Positions 9,488-17,397 of a stretch of DNA of 64,000 nucleotides are shown here, piece by piece (the first letter of the stretch is position 1; every line of letters begins with the position of its first letter). The position numbers and the translations under genes are program-made. The notes under the pieces were generated by a model that ran no database searches, was not told the DNA's origin, and worked only from the letters and a program-made list of their open reading frames with translations. The DNA comes from Nocardia aurea (lineage in GTDB: Bacteria; Actinomycetota; Actinomycetes; Mycobacteriales; Mycobacteriaceae), in contig NZ_QCYJ01000132.1 in the NCBI RefSeq assembly GCF_003123685.1, positions 62,001 through 126,000 on the forward strand, in the 5' to 3' direction.

Positions 9488-9657
9488 ACGCAAGGCGTTT
9501 TCGAAGTCTGATCGATGTTCTGCCCGCGGCACGCGAGTCAGTCGCCCAACGGGTCTCCGCGCAACCTGGCGAATGGATGAGCATCCCGGCCTGGTCACGG
9601 TGGTTCCGAATCGGGTATCGGCTGCGAGGTCACAATCTGGCGGATCCGCACCCATGA
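9484..9657 (+). CDS. Small protein coupled to the Ldi-family gene and the CtaG-like gene
   Basis: A 57-residue frame starting at GTG 9484. Its start overlaps the Ldi stop (GTGA) and its stop overlaps the ATG of the next gene (ATGA), so it fits exactly between two genes with translational coupling on both sides. The product is basic and Trp/Arg-rich (EWMSIPAWSRWFRIGYRLRG), with no membrane span and no family I recognise. The exact fit is the main evidence that it is real; alternatively it only serves to couple translation. Confidence 0.55.
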   Translation: MNARRFRSLIDVLPAARESVAQRVSAQPGEWMSIPAWSRWFRIGYRLRGHNLADPHP

Positions 9658-10478
9658 GCGGTTTAGCGTCGAGTGTGGTTCTCGCCCACGCACAGGCCGG
9701 AAATGCGACCGGAGCCGACTGGTACACCATCGTCGGGATGGCGGCGGTGGTGTCGATGGCTGTGCTCTACGCCTCGGCGGCTGCACGGTCGACCCGAACC
9801 GGCGACTACTGGCCGTTGTGGCGATCTTTCGTCTTCGGTTGCGGTCTCCTGGTCGCGGCATCGGCGCTGTTCGGAGGGGTGCGTGGCAGTCATCCCGACT
9901 TGGCTGGGCACATCGGGCGGCATCTGCTGCTCATGATGGCGGTCCCACCACTGCTCTTGGCCGGACAGCCAGTGCAACTGCTCCTGCTAGCACTGCCGAC
10001 GCGCCGTGCAGCGGCTTTGCGTGAAATTCTGCAGGATCCCGCAGTCAGGTCGGTCACCGTGGGACCGCTGGTGCGCCTGCTGCTCGTGGTCGACTACTAC
10101 GGATCCATGGTGGTCTTCATGCATACACCGCTTCTGGCCTGGGCGACCACATACCGAGCGGTGCACCTCGTCACTGGCGCCTACTTCCTGGTCTGCGGTT
10201 TCTTGTTCTGGTCGATGATCCTGTCGGCGGGTCCGCCGGAGTCGGCTCTGCCGACCCGGGCAGCGATAGCGATGCTTCTGGTCGGCGTTCCGGTGAACCT
10301 GCTACTTGGGCTGAGCCTTTTGCGCGGAGTACCAGGAGTGCACGGCGCGGGACTTCCGGAGGCAGCATGGCTGACCGCTGTCGGCGGCGGCACACTCAGC
10401 ATCATCGGCGCAGTGCTCATCGTGGCCCGAAGCTACCGTCACCGAACCGAGGAGGACCGATGGCTTGTTGCGTCCTGA
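9654..10478 (+). CDS. CtaG-like multi-pass membrane protein (caa3-type oxidase assembly family)
   Basis: 274 residues from the ATG at 9654, which overlaps the stop of the small ORF before it; the frame is open further upstream but the coupling argues for this start. Six or seven hydrophobic segments are visible. The motif HIGRHLLLMMAVPPLLLAGQ is characteristic of the CtaG/caa3_CtaG family of copper-related cytochrome oxidase assembly proteins. A conserved-looking VVFMHTPLLAWATTYRAVH follows. Its role in an apparent terpene operon is unexplained; it may be a membrane partner of the Ldi-family protein or a copper handling protein. The family assignment rests on motif memory rather than alignment. 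Confidence 0.72.
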   Translation: MSGLASSVVLAHAQAGNATGADWYTIVGMAAVVSMAVLYASAAARSTRTGDYWPLWRSFVFGCGLLVAASALFGGVRGSHPDLAGHIGRHLLLMMAVPPLLLAGQPVQLLLLALPTRRAAALREILQDPAVRSVTVGPLVRLLLVVDYYGSMVVFMHTPLLAWATTYRAVHLVTGAYFLVCGFLFWSMILSAGPPESALPTRAAIAMLLVGVPVNLLLGLSLLRGVPGVHGAGLPEAAWLTAVGGGTLSIIGAVLIVARSYRHRTEEDRWLVAS

Positions 10479-10543
10479 TTGCCCTGGCCATCGCCTCGAT
10501 CCGCAGGAAGTTGTCGAACCGGCAGCGCAACGCAGGTGAGTGA
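10460..10543 (+). CDS. Possible 27-residue membrane peptide
   Basis: An ATG at 10460 is preceded by GAGGAGGA (10449-10456), a much stronger ribosome site than those of its neighbours. The frame encodes MACCVLIALAIASIRRKLSN and seven more residues: a short hydrophobic helix followed by basic residues. It overlaps the last 19 bases of the CtaG-like gene in another frame and ends before the terminator. It is too short to prove from sequence alone. Confidence 0.4.
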   Translation: MACCVLIALAIASIRRKLSNRQRNAGE

Positions 10544-10586
10544 AGCAGAGTGCGACACATGCCGCTGCCGCGTAATCACGCGCAGA

Positions 10587-10621
10587 ACTCCGGCGCCGAT
10601 CGAGCTGATCGGCGCCGGAGT
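10587..10621. terminator. Bidirectional terminator between convergent operons
   Basis: A perfect 15-bp inverted repeat (10587-10601 and 10607-10621) with a 5-base loop, followed on the plus strand by CCATGCCAATTTTT. It lies between the plus-strand operon ending at 10543 and the minus-strand operon ending at 10634, so it can serve both. Confidence 0.85.
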
Positions 10622-10633
10622 CCATGCCAATTT

Positions 10634-11095
10634 TTACACCAGTTGACGAACCAGAATAGTGGCGACGCACGCTGGCTTCGCGGACCCCTCGGCCGTGAAC
10701 GTCATCGTGATGGCGAGCTGCAATCCGCCCTTGACCTCGGTGACCTCGTCGAGTACGGCGGCAGCCTGCACCACACTTCCCACGGGAACCGGAGAAGGAA
10801 AACGGACCTTCTCACACCCGTAGTTGACGGTCAGGGCGAAGCCGGTGAATTCGACGATCTCCGGAAGCAGGCGTGGAACCAGCGACAACGTCAGGTAGCC
10901 GTGAGCGATGGGACCGCCGAAGGGGCCGTTCTTCGCACGTTCCACGTCGACGTGAATCCATTGATGGTCGCCCGTGGCGTCGGCGAACATGTCGACCGCG
11001 TCCTGAGTGATCTCGATCGGTTCGCTGCGGCCGAGAAGCTCCCCGATCGGCAGAGAACGGACACCCTCGACGCCATCGACTACGACCGGGGCCAT
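10634..11095 (-). CDS. MaoC-like enoyl-CoA hydratase
   Basis: 153 residues. The hydratase motif FADATGDHQWIHVDVERA contains the Asp-His pair used for water addition in the hot-dog fold, followed by GPIAHGYLTLSL. Members add water to 2-enoyl-CoA to give the R-3-hydroxyacyl-CoA. The start is the ATG at 11095, one base after the stop of the SDR gene and with GAGGAGG 6 bp upstream; the frame is open further but that part lies inside the SDR gene. With the SDR immediately upstream in the same operon, the pair can hydrate and then oxidise an acyl-CoA intermediate. Confidence 0.9.
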   Translation of the reverse strand: MAPVVVDGVEGVRSLPIGELLGRSEPIEITQDAVDMFADATGDHQWIHVDVERAKNGPFGGPIAHGYLTLSLVPRLLPEIVEFTGFALTVNYGCEKVRFPSPVPVGSVVQAAAVLDEVTEVKGGLQLAITMTFTAEGSAKPACVATILVRQLV

Positions 11096-11096
11096 G

Positions 11097-11999
11097 TCAG
11101 ACCTCCTCAATGACCAGTGGGGCAGGCTGGAAGCCCTGCAGCCGACCCGCAAGAGTGTCGCCGAACAAATCGGCCACCTGCTCGGCCGACCAGCCACCCC
11201 GCTGTTGATGCTCGTCCACCTCGGACGGATGTGTCCAGAGGGCGATCCGATCGCCGCCGGCCGCGATGGCTTGACCGGTGACATGCTCGGACTTTTTCGA
11301 GGCCAGATAAACGATCACCGAGGCGACATCGGCGGGCGTGCCGAGACCCTTGCGCCGTGCCGGCTCCGGTACCGGTTCACCGGCCTCGACCTTGGCCACG
11401 AGTTCTCCCAGACCAGGGATGGTGGCAACCATCCGGGTCAGCGCAGTCGGCACGATGGCATTGGCGGTCACACCGATCCTGGCATGCTCGACCGCCCACG
11501 TGCGCATCATGGCGACGATGGCGCCCTTGGATGCCGAGTAGGCGGTCTGTCCGAAGCTGGCCCGCTGGCCCGCTGGCGAGCCCACCAGAATGAGTCGGCC
11601 ACCCTCGCCCTGTTCGCGGAACTGCGCCGCCGCGGCACGACCGCAAGTGAAGGTGCCGCGAAGATGGCTGCCCACCACGAGGTCGAAGTCCTCATCGGTC
11701 GTGTTGCGCAAGGTCTTGTCTCGCAGCGCACCGGCGTTGGTGACCATCACGTCGAGCCGGCCGAACGTATCGGCGGCCCGGCGCACCAGCGCGTCGGCCA
11801 TTTCGCTTTCTCCGACCGCGCCAACCTCGGCCACGGCCCGGCCACCGGCATCGGTGATGGCCGCCACGGTTTCCGCCGCAACGTCCGCGTCGATGTCGTT
11901 GACTACGACCGCCGCACCTGCCGCCGCCAGTGCTTGCGCATAGGCCCTGCCGAGGCCGCGACCGGATCCGGTCACCACGGCAACTCTGCCGTCGAGCAT
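11097..11999 (-). CDS. Short-chain dehydrogenase/reductase
   Basis: 300 residues. The NAD-binding TGSGRGLG motif is at residues 10-17, NAG is in VMVTNAGALRD, and the catalytic Ser and YxxxK are in LVGSPAG and TAYSASKGAI. The last 50 residues extend beyond the usual 250-residue core, as in the SDR part of multifunctional beta-oxidation enzymes. I took the ATG at 11999, which has AAGGAGG 4 bp before it. It probably oxidises a 3-hydroxyacyl-CoA or an alcohol. The MaoC-type hydratase follows after one base. Confidence 0.9.
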   Translation of the reverse strand: MLDGRVAVVTGSGRGLGRAYAQALAAAGAAVVVNDIDADVAAETVAAITDAGGRAVAEVGAVGESEMADALVRRAADTFGRLDVMVTNAGALRDKTLRNTTDEDFDLVVGSHLRGTFTCGRAAAAQFREQGEGGRLILVGSPAGQRASFGQTAYSASKGAIVAMMRTWAVEHARIGVTANAIVPTALTRMVATIPGLGELVAKVEAGEPVPEPARRKGLGTPADVASVIVYLASKKSEHVTGQAIAAGGDRIALWTHPSEVDEHQQRGGWSAEQVADLFGDTLAGRLQGFQPAPLVIEEV

Positions 12000-12140
12000 G
12001 AGTCCTCCTTGAACGAAGCGCATGGCGCTGTCGGGTCTGTCGAGATACGTGCGGAGACGGAGATTCCTCCAGCCTCCGGATCGACGCTAGAAGCCGACAT
12101 CGGCTCTCGGATCGCTCCGATGACCGCACTTACGAGTGCT

Positions 12141-12165
12141 TCCGACGTAGACGGACTACGTCGGA
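12141..12165. promoter_or_regulatory. Perfect hairpin spanning the stop codon of the receiver gene
   Basis: TCCGACGTAG (12141-12150) and CTACGTCGGA (12156-12165) are exact inverted repeats with a 5-base loop. The TAG stop of the response regulator lies inside the right arm. No T-run follows on the minus strand, so it is either a weak terminator or attenuator between regulator and SDR, or a protein-binding palindrome. Confidence 0.5.
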
Positions 12166-12632
12166 TGTCGCGGAGCGGCTTCACCGACGGTCGGCGGCCC
12201 CGGTGCACCCGAACGCGGCGAGACCTGCGGCTGCAGAATGGCACGAGCGATTTCCCCCGGCGCGGCGTCCTTGAGCAGGAAACTGTCCGCTCCGTTTGCC
12301 ATCGCGGTCTCGATCTGGTCCGGTCTGCCGAAGCCCGTCAGCACGATGACCCGCACTTCGGGGAAGTTGCGCGCAATCCGGCCTGCAGCCACGACGCCGT
12401 CCATCCCTGGCATCACCAGATCCATCAGCACGACGTCGGGAAGCCCGCATCTCGCAGACAGTGTGTCGAGCACATGGAGGGCCTCCCGTCCCTCTCCCGC
12501 TTCGGCGACTACTTCGATCCCGACCATTTCCAGGTAGGCCCTGATACTGCGGCGCACCGACACATGGTCGTCGACCAGCAGTACACGTGTGCGCGTCAGC
12601 GCAGGCGAGGTCCGCTCGGGTTCACGGGGCAT
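12156..12632 (-). CDS. Receiver-only response regulator
   Basis: 158 residues from the ATG at 12632, which has GGAGG 9 bp upstream; a TTG nine bases earlier is too close to that site. It holds one CheY-like receiver: acidic pair in VLLVDDHVSVRRS, phospho-acceptor Asp in DVVLMDLVMPGMDG, and the Lys in SFLLKDAAPGE. NarL-type proteins have this receiver followed by a LuxR DNA-binding domain, but here the chain ends after a Pro/Gly-rich tail. I looked for a displaced helix-turn-helix in the next 150 bp and found none. It lies upstream of the SDR-MaoC pair and divergent from the amidohydrolase gene. It may relay phosphate from the sensor at 1-648; that pairing is a guess. Confidence 0.85.
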   Translation of the reverse strand: MPREPERTSPALTRTRVLLVDDHVSVRRSIRAYLEMVGIEVVAEAGEGREALHVLDTLSARCGLPDVVLMDLVMPGMDGVVAAGRIARNFPEVRVIVLTGFGRPDQIETAMANGADSFLLKDAAPGEIARAILQPQVSPRSGAPGPPTVGEAAPRHPT

Positions 12633-12882
12633 CAGAGTCAACCTCCGGGAAGGGAGTTTCGGCCTTTGAATGGAAGTACGACTCGGCCAGGATGCGCTGC
12701 GCGAGCGGAGAGCGCCACGACGAATCGCAGGATTGCGCAGTCCGGCCTCCCATGACTACGACATTTGTCACGCCACGGCTAGGCAGCGCGGCTGGATGTC
12801 GTCGGCGTTTGACCGTTTTTCCAAGTTCTCACAGTCCATACGATCAGACCTGGGCACCACCGACTCGACGAGGAGCACCGAA

Positions 12883-13764
12883 ATGGATACCAGCCAACTG
12901 ACGGCGATCGACGTGCACACCCACGTACTTGCATCGGTCACCGAGAAGAAGCGCGACGGTAGTGGCGCGGATTCGTTGGCAGGTGTTTTCGGGAAGATTC
13001 CGGAGCTGACCGTGCCGGAATTGGCTGCATACTACCGAGACCGGAATATGGCCGCGATCGTTTTCACTGTCGATTCTATTACCCGGACCGGCACTGGACC
13101 TCGTGTCACCAACGAAGAGATCGCCGAACAAGCTGCGGAATTTCCCGACACGCTCATCCCGTTTGCGAGCGTCGATCCAGGGCGGGGCGCGGCGGGTGTG
13201 CGGGCGGCCCGCAGACTGATCGACGAGTACGGCGTGCGCGGCTTCAAGTTCCACCCGAGCGATCAGGGGTTCTACCCCAATGACCCTGTCGCGTATCCAC
13301 TTTACGAGGTGATCGCCGAGGCAGGACTGCCCGCGCTGTTCCACAGCGGGCAGACCGGAGTCGGGGCCGGTCAGCGTGGAGGTGGCGGGATCCGGCTGAA
13401 ATACTCGAATCCCCTTCACCTCGATGATGTCGCGGTGGACTTCCCGGACATGCCGATCATCATCGCCCACCCGTCGGTGCCCTGGCAGGACGAGGCTATT
13501 GCGGTCGCAGGGCACAAGCCGCAGGTCTATATCGACCTGTCCGGATGGTCGCCGAAGTACTTTCCGCCGCAGCTCGTGGCACAGGCCAACTCGTTGCTGA
13601 AGACGAAGGTTCTCTTCGGCTCCGATTTCCCGGCGCTCACTCCTGAACGGTGGTTGAAGGACTTCGAGACGCTTGACATCAAGGACGAGGTTCGTCCACT
13701 CATTCTCCGAGAGAACGCCATCCGCCTGTTCGGTCTGGGCGGCGTACCCGGCGCAGAGGGGTGA
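12883..13764 (+). CDS. Amidohydrolase-2 family metal-dependent hydrolase or decarboxylase
   Basis: 293 residues. The metal motif HxH is in IDVHTHV near the N-terminus; further ligands are the His in FKFHPS or IIAHPS and the Asp in LFGSDFPALTPE. This COG2159 type includes ACMSD-like and resorcylate decarboxylases as well as lactone and amide hydrolases. The start is the ATG at 12883 with GAGGAGC 8 bp upstream; the frame extends upstream without protein character. The stop overlaps a GTG in frame with the next gene, so it is co-transcribed with the acyl-CoA synthetase. The exact reaction cannot be read from sequence. Confidence 0.85.
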   Translation: MDTSQLTAIDVHTHVLASVTEKKRDGSGADSLAGVFGKIPELTVPELAAYYRDRNMAAIVFTVDSITRTGTGPRVTNEEIAEQAAEFPDTLIPFASVDPGRGAAGVRAARRLIDEYGVRGFKFHPSDQGFYPNDPVAYPLYEVIAEAGLPALFHSGQTGVGAGQRGGGGIRLKYSNPLHLDDVAVDFPDMPIIIAHPSVPWQDEAIAVAGHKPQVYIDLSGWSPKYFPPQLVAQANSLLKTKVLFGSDFPALTPERWLKDFETLDIKDEVRPLILRENAIRLFGLGGVPGAEG

Positions 13765-13769
13765 ATCGG

Positions 13770-15404
13770 ATGGACGTGTCCTTCGGAACGATCTGGGAAG
13801 CGGTCGCAAGGGCGCTTCCCGACGCGGTGGCCATTTCCGAGCCGGATCGGGATTTCACCTTTGCAGAATTCGAGGACAGGTCCGCGCGCCTCGCCGCTGT
13901 TCTCGCGGAGGCCGGAGTCGGTAGCGGTGACAAGGTGGCGTGCTACCTGTACAACGGGTCGGCCTACCTGGAAACCGTCTTCGCTGCGCTGAAAATCGGT
14001 GCAGTCCCGGTCAACGCGAATTACCGCTATACCCAGGAGGAATTGTCCTCGCTGCTGGACGACGCAGACGCGGCAGCGATCGTGTTCAGTGCCGAGCTGG
14101 CGCCGAATGTGGTGCACGCGACAAATCACGTAGCAACGTTGCGGCTCGCTGTCCGCGTCGGGGCCGCAGTCCCTGGAGCCGCTGGCCCCGACGTCCCTGA
14201 GCTGGAGGAACTATTCGCTGCTGGGGATCGTCTCCCAGCCCGCCAGCGTCCGGGAATAGACCAGATCTTCATGTACACCGGCGGCACTACGGGGAAACCG
14301 AAGGGGGTCATCTGGCAGCAAGCGGACCTGCTGCATTCGCTGGCGGTCCCTGTCTTCCGGCCACTGGGTGTCGACACGTTGCCCGGGACTCTGGACGAAG
14401 CCGTCGATGTCGCCGTCCGCGCCCGGGGTGAGGGGCGGTCGCCTACGGTCATGCCAGTTGTGCCTCTGATGCACGCGACAGGCTTGTTCAACGCTATGGG
14501 CGCGCTGCTGGTCGGGGGTCGGGTCATTACAGCACGGCGCGGTGGGCTGGACCCGAAGCACGTGTGGAATACCGTGGCCGAGCAGCAAGTGAGCACGGTG
14601 ATCGTCGCGGGCAACGCTGTCTGTCGTCCGCTGGTCGAGGAGCTGATCGCAGCCGAAGATGCCGACACAGCTCACCAGATCGACTCGCTTCGAACAATTC
14701 TCAGCTCGGGCACAGCGCTCAGCGATCGCTGGAAGCAGGCTTTGCACGAGCGAGCCGCAGTCACCATCATCGACGCGATCGCTTCCAGTGAAGGAGGGCC
14801 GTTCGCCTTCGCGGTGACGTCTTCCCTCGAGGAACTGCCTGCGCGCTTCTTCCCAGTACCCGCGACGCGGATCATTCGCAGCGACGACACCGAAGTAGTA
14901 CCCGGCAGCGGAGAGATCGGCATGCTCGCCTACAGCGGGCCGATGCCGCTCGGCTATTACAAGGACACCTCGAAGACCACCAGCACTTTTCGGACCATCG
15001 ACGGTGTTCGTTTCGCCATTCCGGGCGATCTTGTCGAGGTCGAGGCAGATGGCGCCATCCGATTCCTGGGCCGGGGCTCCGGAGTGATCAACACCGGGGG
15101 TGAGAAGGTGCATCCGCAGGAGGTCGAGGATGTTCTGCTGGCCCATACGAAGATCCACGACGCCGTTGTGATCGGGGTGCCGGACGACACCTGGGGGGAA
15201 CGGGTCACTGCGATCGTCGCGACCGACGACAATGCGCTGACCGAAGCCGAGTTGCAGGAGTGGGTGCGCCGTGAACTGGCAGGCTATAAGGTGCCGCGCC
15301 GAATCGTGATCAAAGCGGCGCTGCCCCGAACCCCCACCGGCAAACTCGAGGCGAAGTGGGCTCGCGAAACGGTCCTCGCCGAGGTCGAAGCCAGTCCGCG
15401 GTGA
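13770..15404 (+). CDS. Acyl-CoA synthetase (AMP-forming, FadD-like)
   Basis: 544 residues. The phosphate loop is YTGGTTGKPKGV, the adenine motif is DAIASSEGG, the hinge region includes GDLVEVEADG and FLGRGSGVINTGGEKVHPQE, and the A10 lysine is in PRTPTGKLEAKW. It activates a carboxylic acid to its CoA thioester via an acyl-AMP. I prefer the ATG at 13770 with GAGGGG 8 bp upstream; a GTG at 13761 that overlaps the previous stop is possible. With amidohydrolase, MaoC and SDR nearby, it likely activates the acid made by the oxidation operon for beta-oxidation. The class resembles the FadD enzymes for steroid or terpenoid acids. Confidence 0.9.
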   Translation: MDVSFGTIWEAVARALPDAVAISEPDRDFTFAEFEDRSARLAAVLAEAGVGSGDKVACYLYNGSAYLETVFAALKIGAVPVNANYRYTQEELSSLLDDADAAAIVFSAELAPNVVHATNHVATLRLAVRVGAAVPGAAGPDVPELEELFAAGDRLPARQRPGIDQIFMYTGGTTGKPKGVIWQQADLLHSLAVPVFRPLGVDTLPGTLDEAVDVAVRARGEGRSPTVMPVVPLMHATGLFNAMGALLVGGRVITARRGGLDPKHVWNTVAEQQVSTVIVAGNAVCRPLVEELIAAEDADTAHQIDSLRTILSSGTALSDRWKQALHERAAVTIIDAIASSEGGPFAFAVTSSLEELPARFFPVPATRIIRSDDTEVVPGSGEIGMLAYSGPMPLGYYKDTSKTTSTFRTIDGVRFAIPGDLVEVEADGAIRFLGRGSGVINTGGEKVHPQEVEDVLLAHTKIHDAVVIGVPDDTWGERVTAIVATDDNALTEAELQEWVRRELAGYKVPRRIVIKAALPRTPTGKLEAKWARETVLAEVEASPR

Positions 15405-15676
15405 AGCGCGCCAACGTCGATGTCGACATTCAAGAATCCGGGCGGCAATTCGTGCCGGTCGAGGGTTCGATGTCGTGCGTGGCATCGATCGCGGGGGCGG
15501 CTGTGCACCGTGTCCCTCGAGCTGCTGTCCGAGCCAGCGCTCCTGTGCAGCCTCGCCCGCCTAACCCTCGAACGCGGCCATCTGGTGCAGTGGGCGGCTC
15601 GAACACACCAACGCCTAGACCGGTGATCGACCGCCTGGCTACACACGCCACGACCGCGGAGAAGGCGTTGCGATGA
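15401..15676 (+). CDS. Doubtful small ORF coupled to acyl-CoA synthetase and folP
   Basis: A 91-codon frame starts at a GTG overlapping the acyl-CoA synthetase stop (GTGA) and ends at a TGA overlapping the folP ATG (ATGA). The first 35 residues look protein-like, the rest is Pro/Arg-rich. Another frame over 15510-15626 reads more naturally (SEPALLCSLARLTLERGHLV), so this may be a frameshifted remnant. No family recognised. Confidence 0.3.
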   Translation: MKRANVDVDIQESGRQFVPVEGSMSCVASIAGAAVHRVPRAAVRASAPVQPRPPNPRTRPSGAVGGSNTPTPRPVIDRLATHATTAEKALR

Positions 15677-16515
15677 CGATCGAACAGTTGCGCGCTCCCG
15701 GCAGACCCACCCGCTCTGCGCGGATGTCGGGCCGGCCCGGGCAGTGTGGGCCGATGCGGGTGATGGGGATCGTCAATGCCACCCCGGATTCGTTTTGGTC
15801 AGGCAGCCGATTTAGCCCCGAGCAAGCTGTTGAAGCCGGGAAGAGAATGCTCGAGCTCGGTGCTTGGTGCATCGACGTAGGCGGAGAATCGACCCGACCG
15901 GGCGCGGTGCCGGTCACCGCCGAACAGGAACTTGAGCGCATCGCACCGGTCGTTGCCGGGATTGCGCCGTTCGGTCGAGTGTCGGTCGATACCCGGCATG
16001 TCCCCGTGGCTCACGCTGCTGTCGCGCTCGGCGCCTCGATCATCAACGATGTCTCGGGCATGCTGCATCCGGTGGCCGGACAGCTTGGCGCAGCCTATGT
16101 GGGTATGCACTCCGTTCGAGTTCCGGCATCCGAGACGACGCTCGATGAATCCGACGTCTGTGACGACGTATTCGAGCATTTGCGTCGAGTGGCTCGCGCC
16201 GCAGCAGCTGACGGCATCACCGAGTTGTGGATCGATCCAGGCATCGGCTTCGGCAAAACTGCAGCGGGCAATATCGCCCTCCTGCGCGCTCTCCCGCGTC
16301 TGTGTTCGCTCGGAACGCCGGTTTTGCTCGGCGTAAGCCGCAAATCCTTTATTGGTGCGGTGACGGGGCGGACTGTTAGCGATCGGCTAGCCGGCTCGCT
16401 GGCTCTTGTGGCGCCTGCGTGGTCGGCTGGTGTCGACATCATCAGGGTGCATGATGTCGCCGAGACCGTGGACACAGTGGCGATGCTCGAAGCCGTCTGG
16501 GGCTCGATCGACTGA
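15673..16515 (+). CDS. Dihydropteroate synthase paralogue (FolP-like)
   Basis: 280 residues. Pterin-site motifs are largely intact: MGIVNATPDSF, DVGGESTRPGA, SVDT, SIINDVSG, IDPGIGFGK, GVSRKSFIGA and IRVHDVAET. DHPS joins p-aminobenzoate to dihydropterin pyrophosphate. Two places depart from the norm: the SDGG after TPDSF is WSGS, and the usual MHMRG stretch is GMHSVRV. Mycobacterial FolP2 also departs in the first loop, so this may be an FolP2-type protein with altered or no DHPS activity. It is isolated from other folate genes, but a pabB lies at 29.5 kb and THF enzymes at 33-40 kb. A decayed copy of its last 20 codons lies at 19119-19178. Confidence 0.82.
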   Translation: MTIEQLRAPGRPTRSARMSGRPGQCGPMRVMGIVNATPDSFWSGSRFSPEQAVEAGKRMLELGAWCIDVGGESTRPGAVPVTAEQELERIAPVVAGIAPFGRVSVDTRHVPVAHAAVALGASIINDVSGMLHPVAGQLGAAYVGMHSVRVPASETTLDESDVCDDVFEHLRRVARAAAADGITELWIDPGIGFGKTAAGNIALLRALPRLCSLGTPVLLGVSRKSFIGAVTGRTVSDRLAGSLALVAPAWSAGVDIIRVHDVAETVDTVAMLEAVWGSID

Positions 16516-17397
16516 CAAACAGGGCGGCCAGACGTCGCAGCTGGTGAGTAGTGCAACAACCGACCTTGAAAATGACCTGGGCGGCGTGGTCGGGATTTCG
16601 CGGGTTGGATGCCTTCTGTCTGCACGGTGTCTTGCTGTGCACGTCGCGGTGCTAGTTACGGTGGCCAGAGAGCGGCCGGTGCGCCGGGCGGCAGGCCGTC
16701 TGTGGGCGTAGTTGCCCAAACCCCGTCGTACCTGCGCTGGTGCAAGTCGTTGCGGGCAGATCGCAGGGCCCTGGTCTATGCGGCGGCCCGATCATCCCGG
16801 GTTTACGCCCCGGCCCGAAATTGATCTCGGGGTGGCTTTCATGTCACGAATCACAGTTGGGTAGAGCAACTGGGTAGTTCGCCCCTGGACTGTCGAGGTG
16901 TCCGCTGAGATTCTCATCTGCCGGGCCGCGTGCAGCTACTGGATTCGCGGCGAGCGTGGGCGAGACAGACTTTCGGTACTACAAAGGACAACCAGGTGGA
17001 AAAGACCTCGAGCGCCGTCGGCGCGGTCGCGCAGGCATCACGCCTACATGGTCGTGGTGCGCCCGAAAAAAGCAACTCAGACCATATCAGGCCCGGCCGA
17101 TTCGGGAAGGCATTCTGCGATGGCAGTGGTCCTGCCCGGATGCGAAGCTGTGCTCTTGTCGGCGTCCGGGACAGAATCCTTGCGGTTGCGCTCGTGCCTT
17201 CCCCGGAAATCGAATCATGACCGGAATCGCCGCGCCCTACGAGACAAATGACGTATATGCCCTGGGACGGATACTCCCGCAGTACGTGGACGTTGCGCGC
17301 TTCTGCGTGCCAGCCGCAATGAATAGCGTCGGTATCCCAACGGTCAATGTCCGACCGAGTCGGATCGACGGCCGCGAGAGCGAGTGAGGTGAGCGAA
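16516..17397 (+). other. Long gene-free stretch with promoter element and leader of the reductase gene
   Basis: 882 bp without a convincing gene. Short frames exist on both strands but their composition is Arg/Ser-rich and none has a family signature. The promoter element copy A is at 16859-16886. From the conserved CATG before it (16840) to the reductase ATG is 558 bp; in the decayed duplicate the same interval is 560 bp. The reductase may thus have a leader of about 500 bases, or a gene once lay there. Confidence 0.5.
16859..16886 (+). promoter_or_regulatory. Copy A of the 28-bp promoter element
   Basis: Fits GGGTAG-N6-YGGGTR-N-TTYN-CCCCT with the same spacing as copies at 3129 and 19225. 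The similarity to copy B extends about 20 bp upstream (CATG, then AATCACA). It lies upstream of the flavin/2Fe-2S reductase gene. Confidence 0.6.

Noticed and set aside
11007..12755. Plus-strand open frame of 582 codons
   Set aside because: Antisense to the MaoC end, SDR and receiver genes, which have clear motifs and ribosome sites.
13761..13769. GTG start for the acyl-CoA synthetase, overlapping the previous stop
   Set aside because: Possible, but the ATG at 13770 has better spacing to the GAGGGG site.
16898..17251. Open frame just after promoter element copy A
   Set aside because: Composition is Arg/Ser-rich, it has no counterpart in the duplicate, and no ribosome site.
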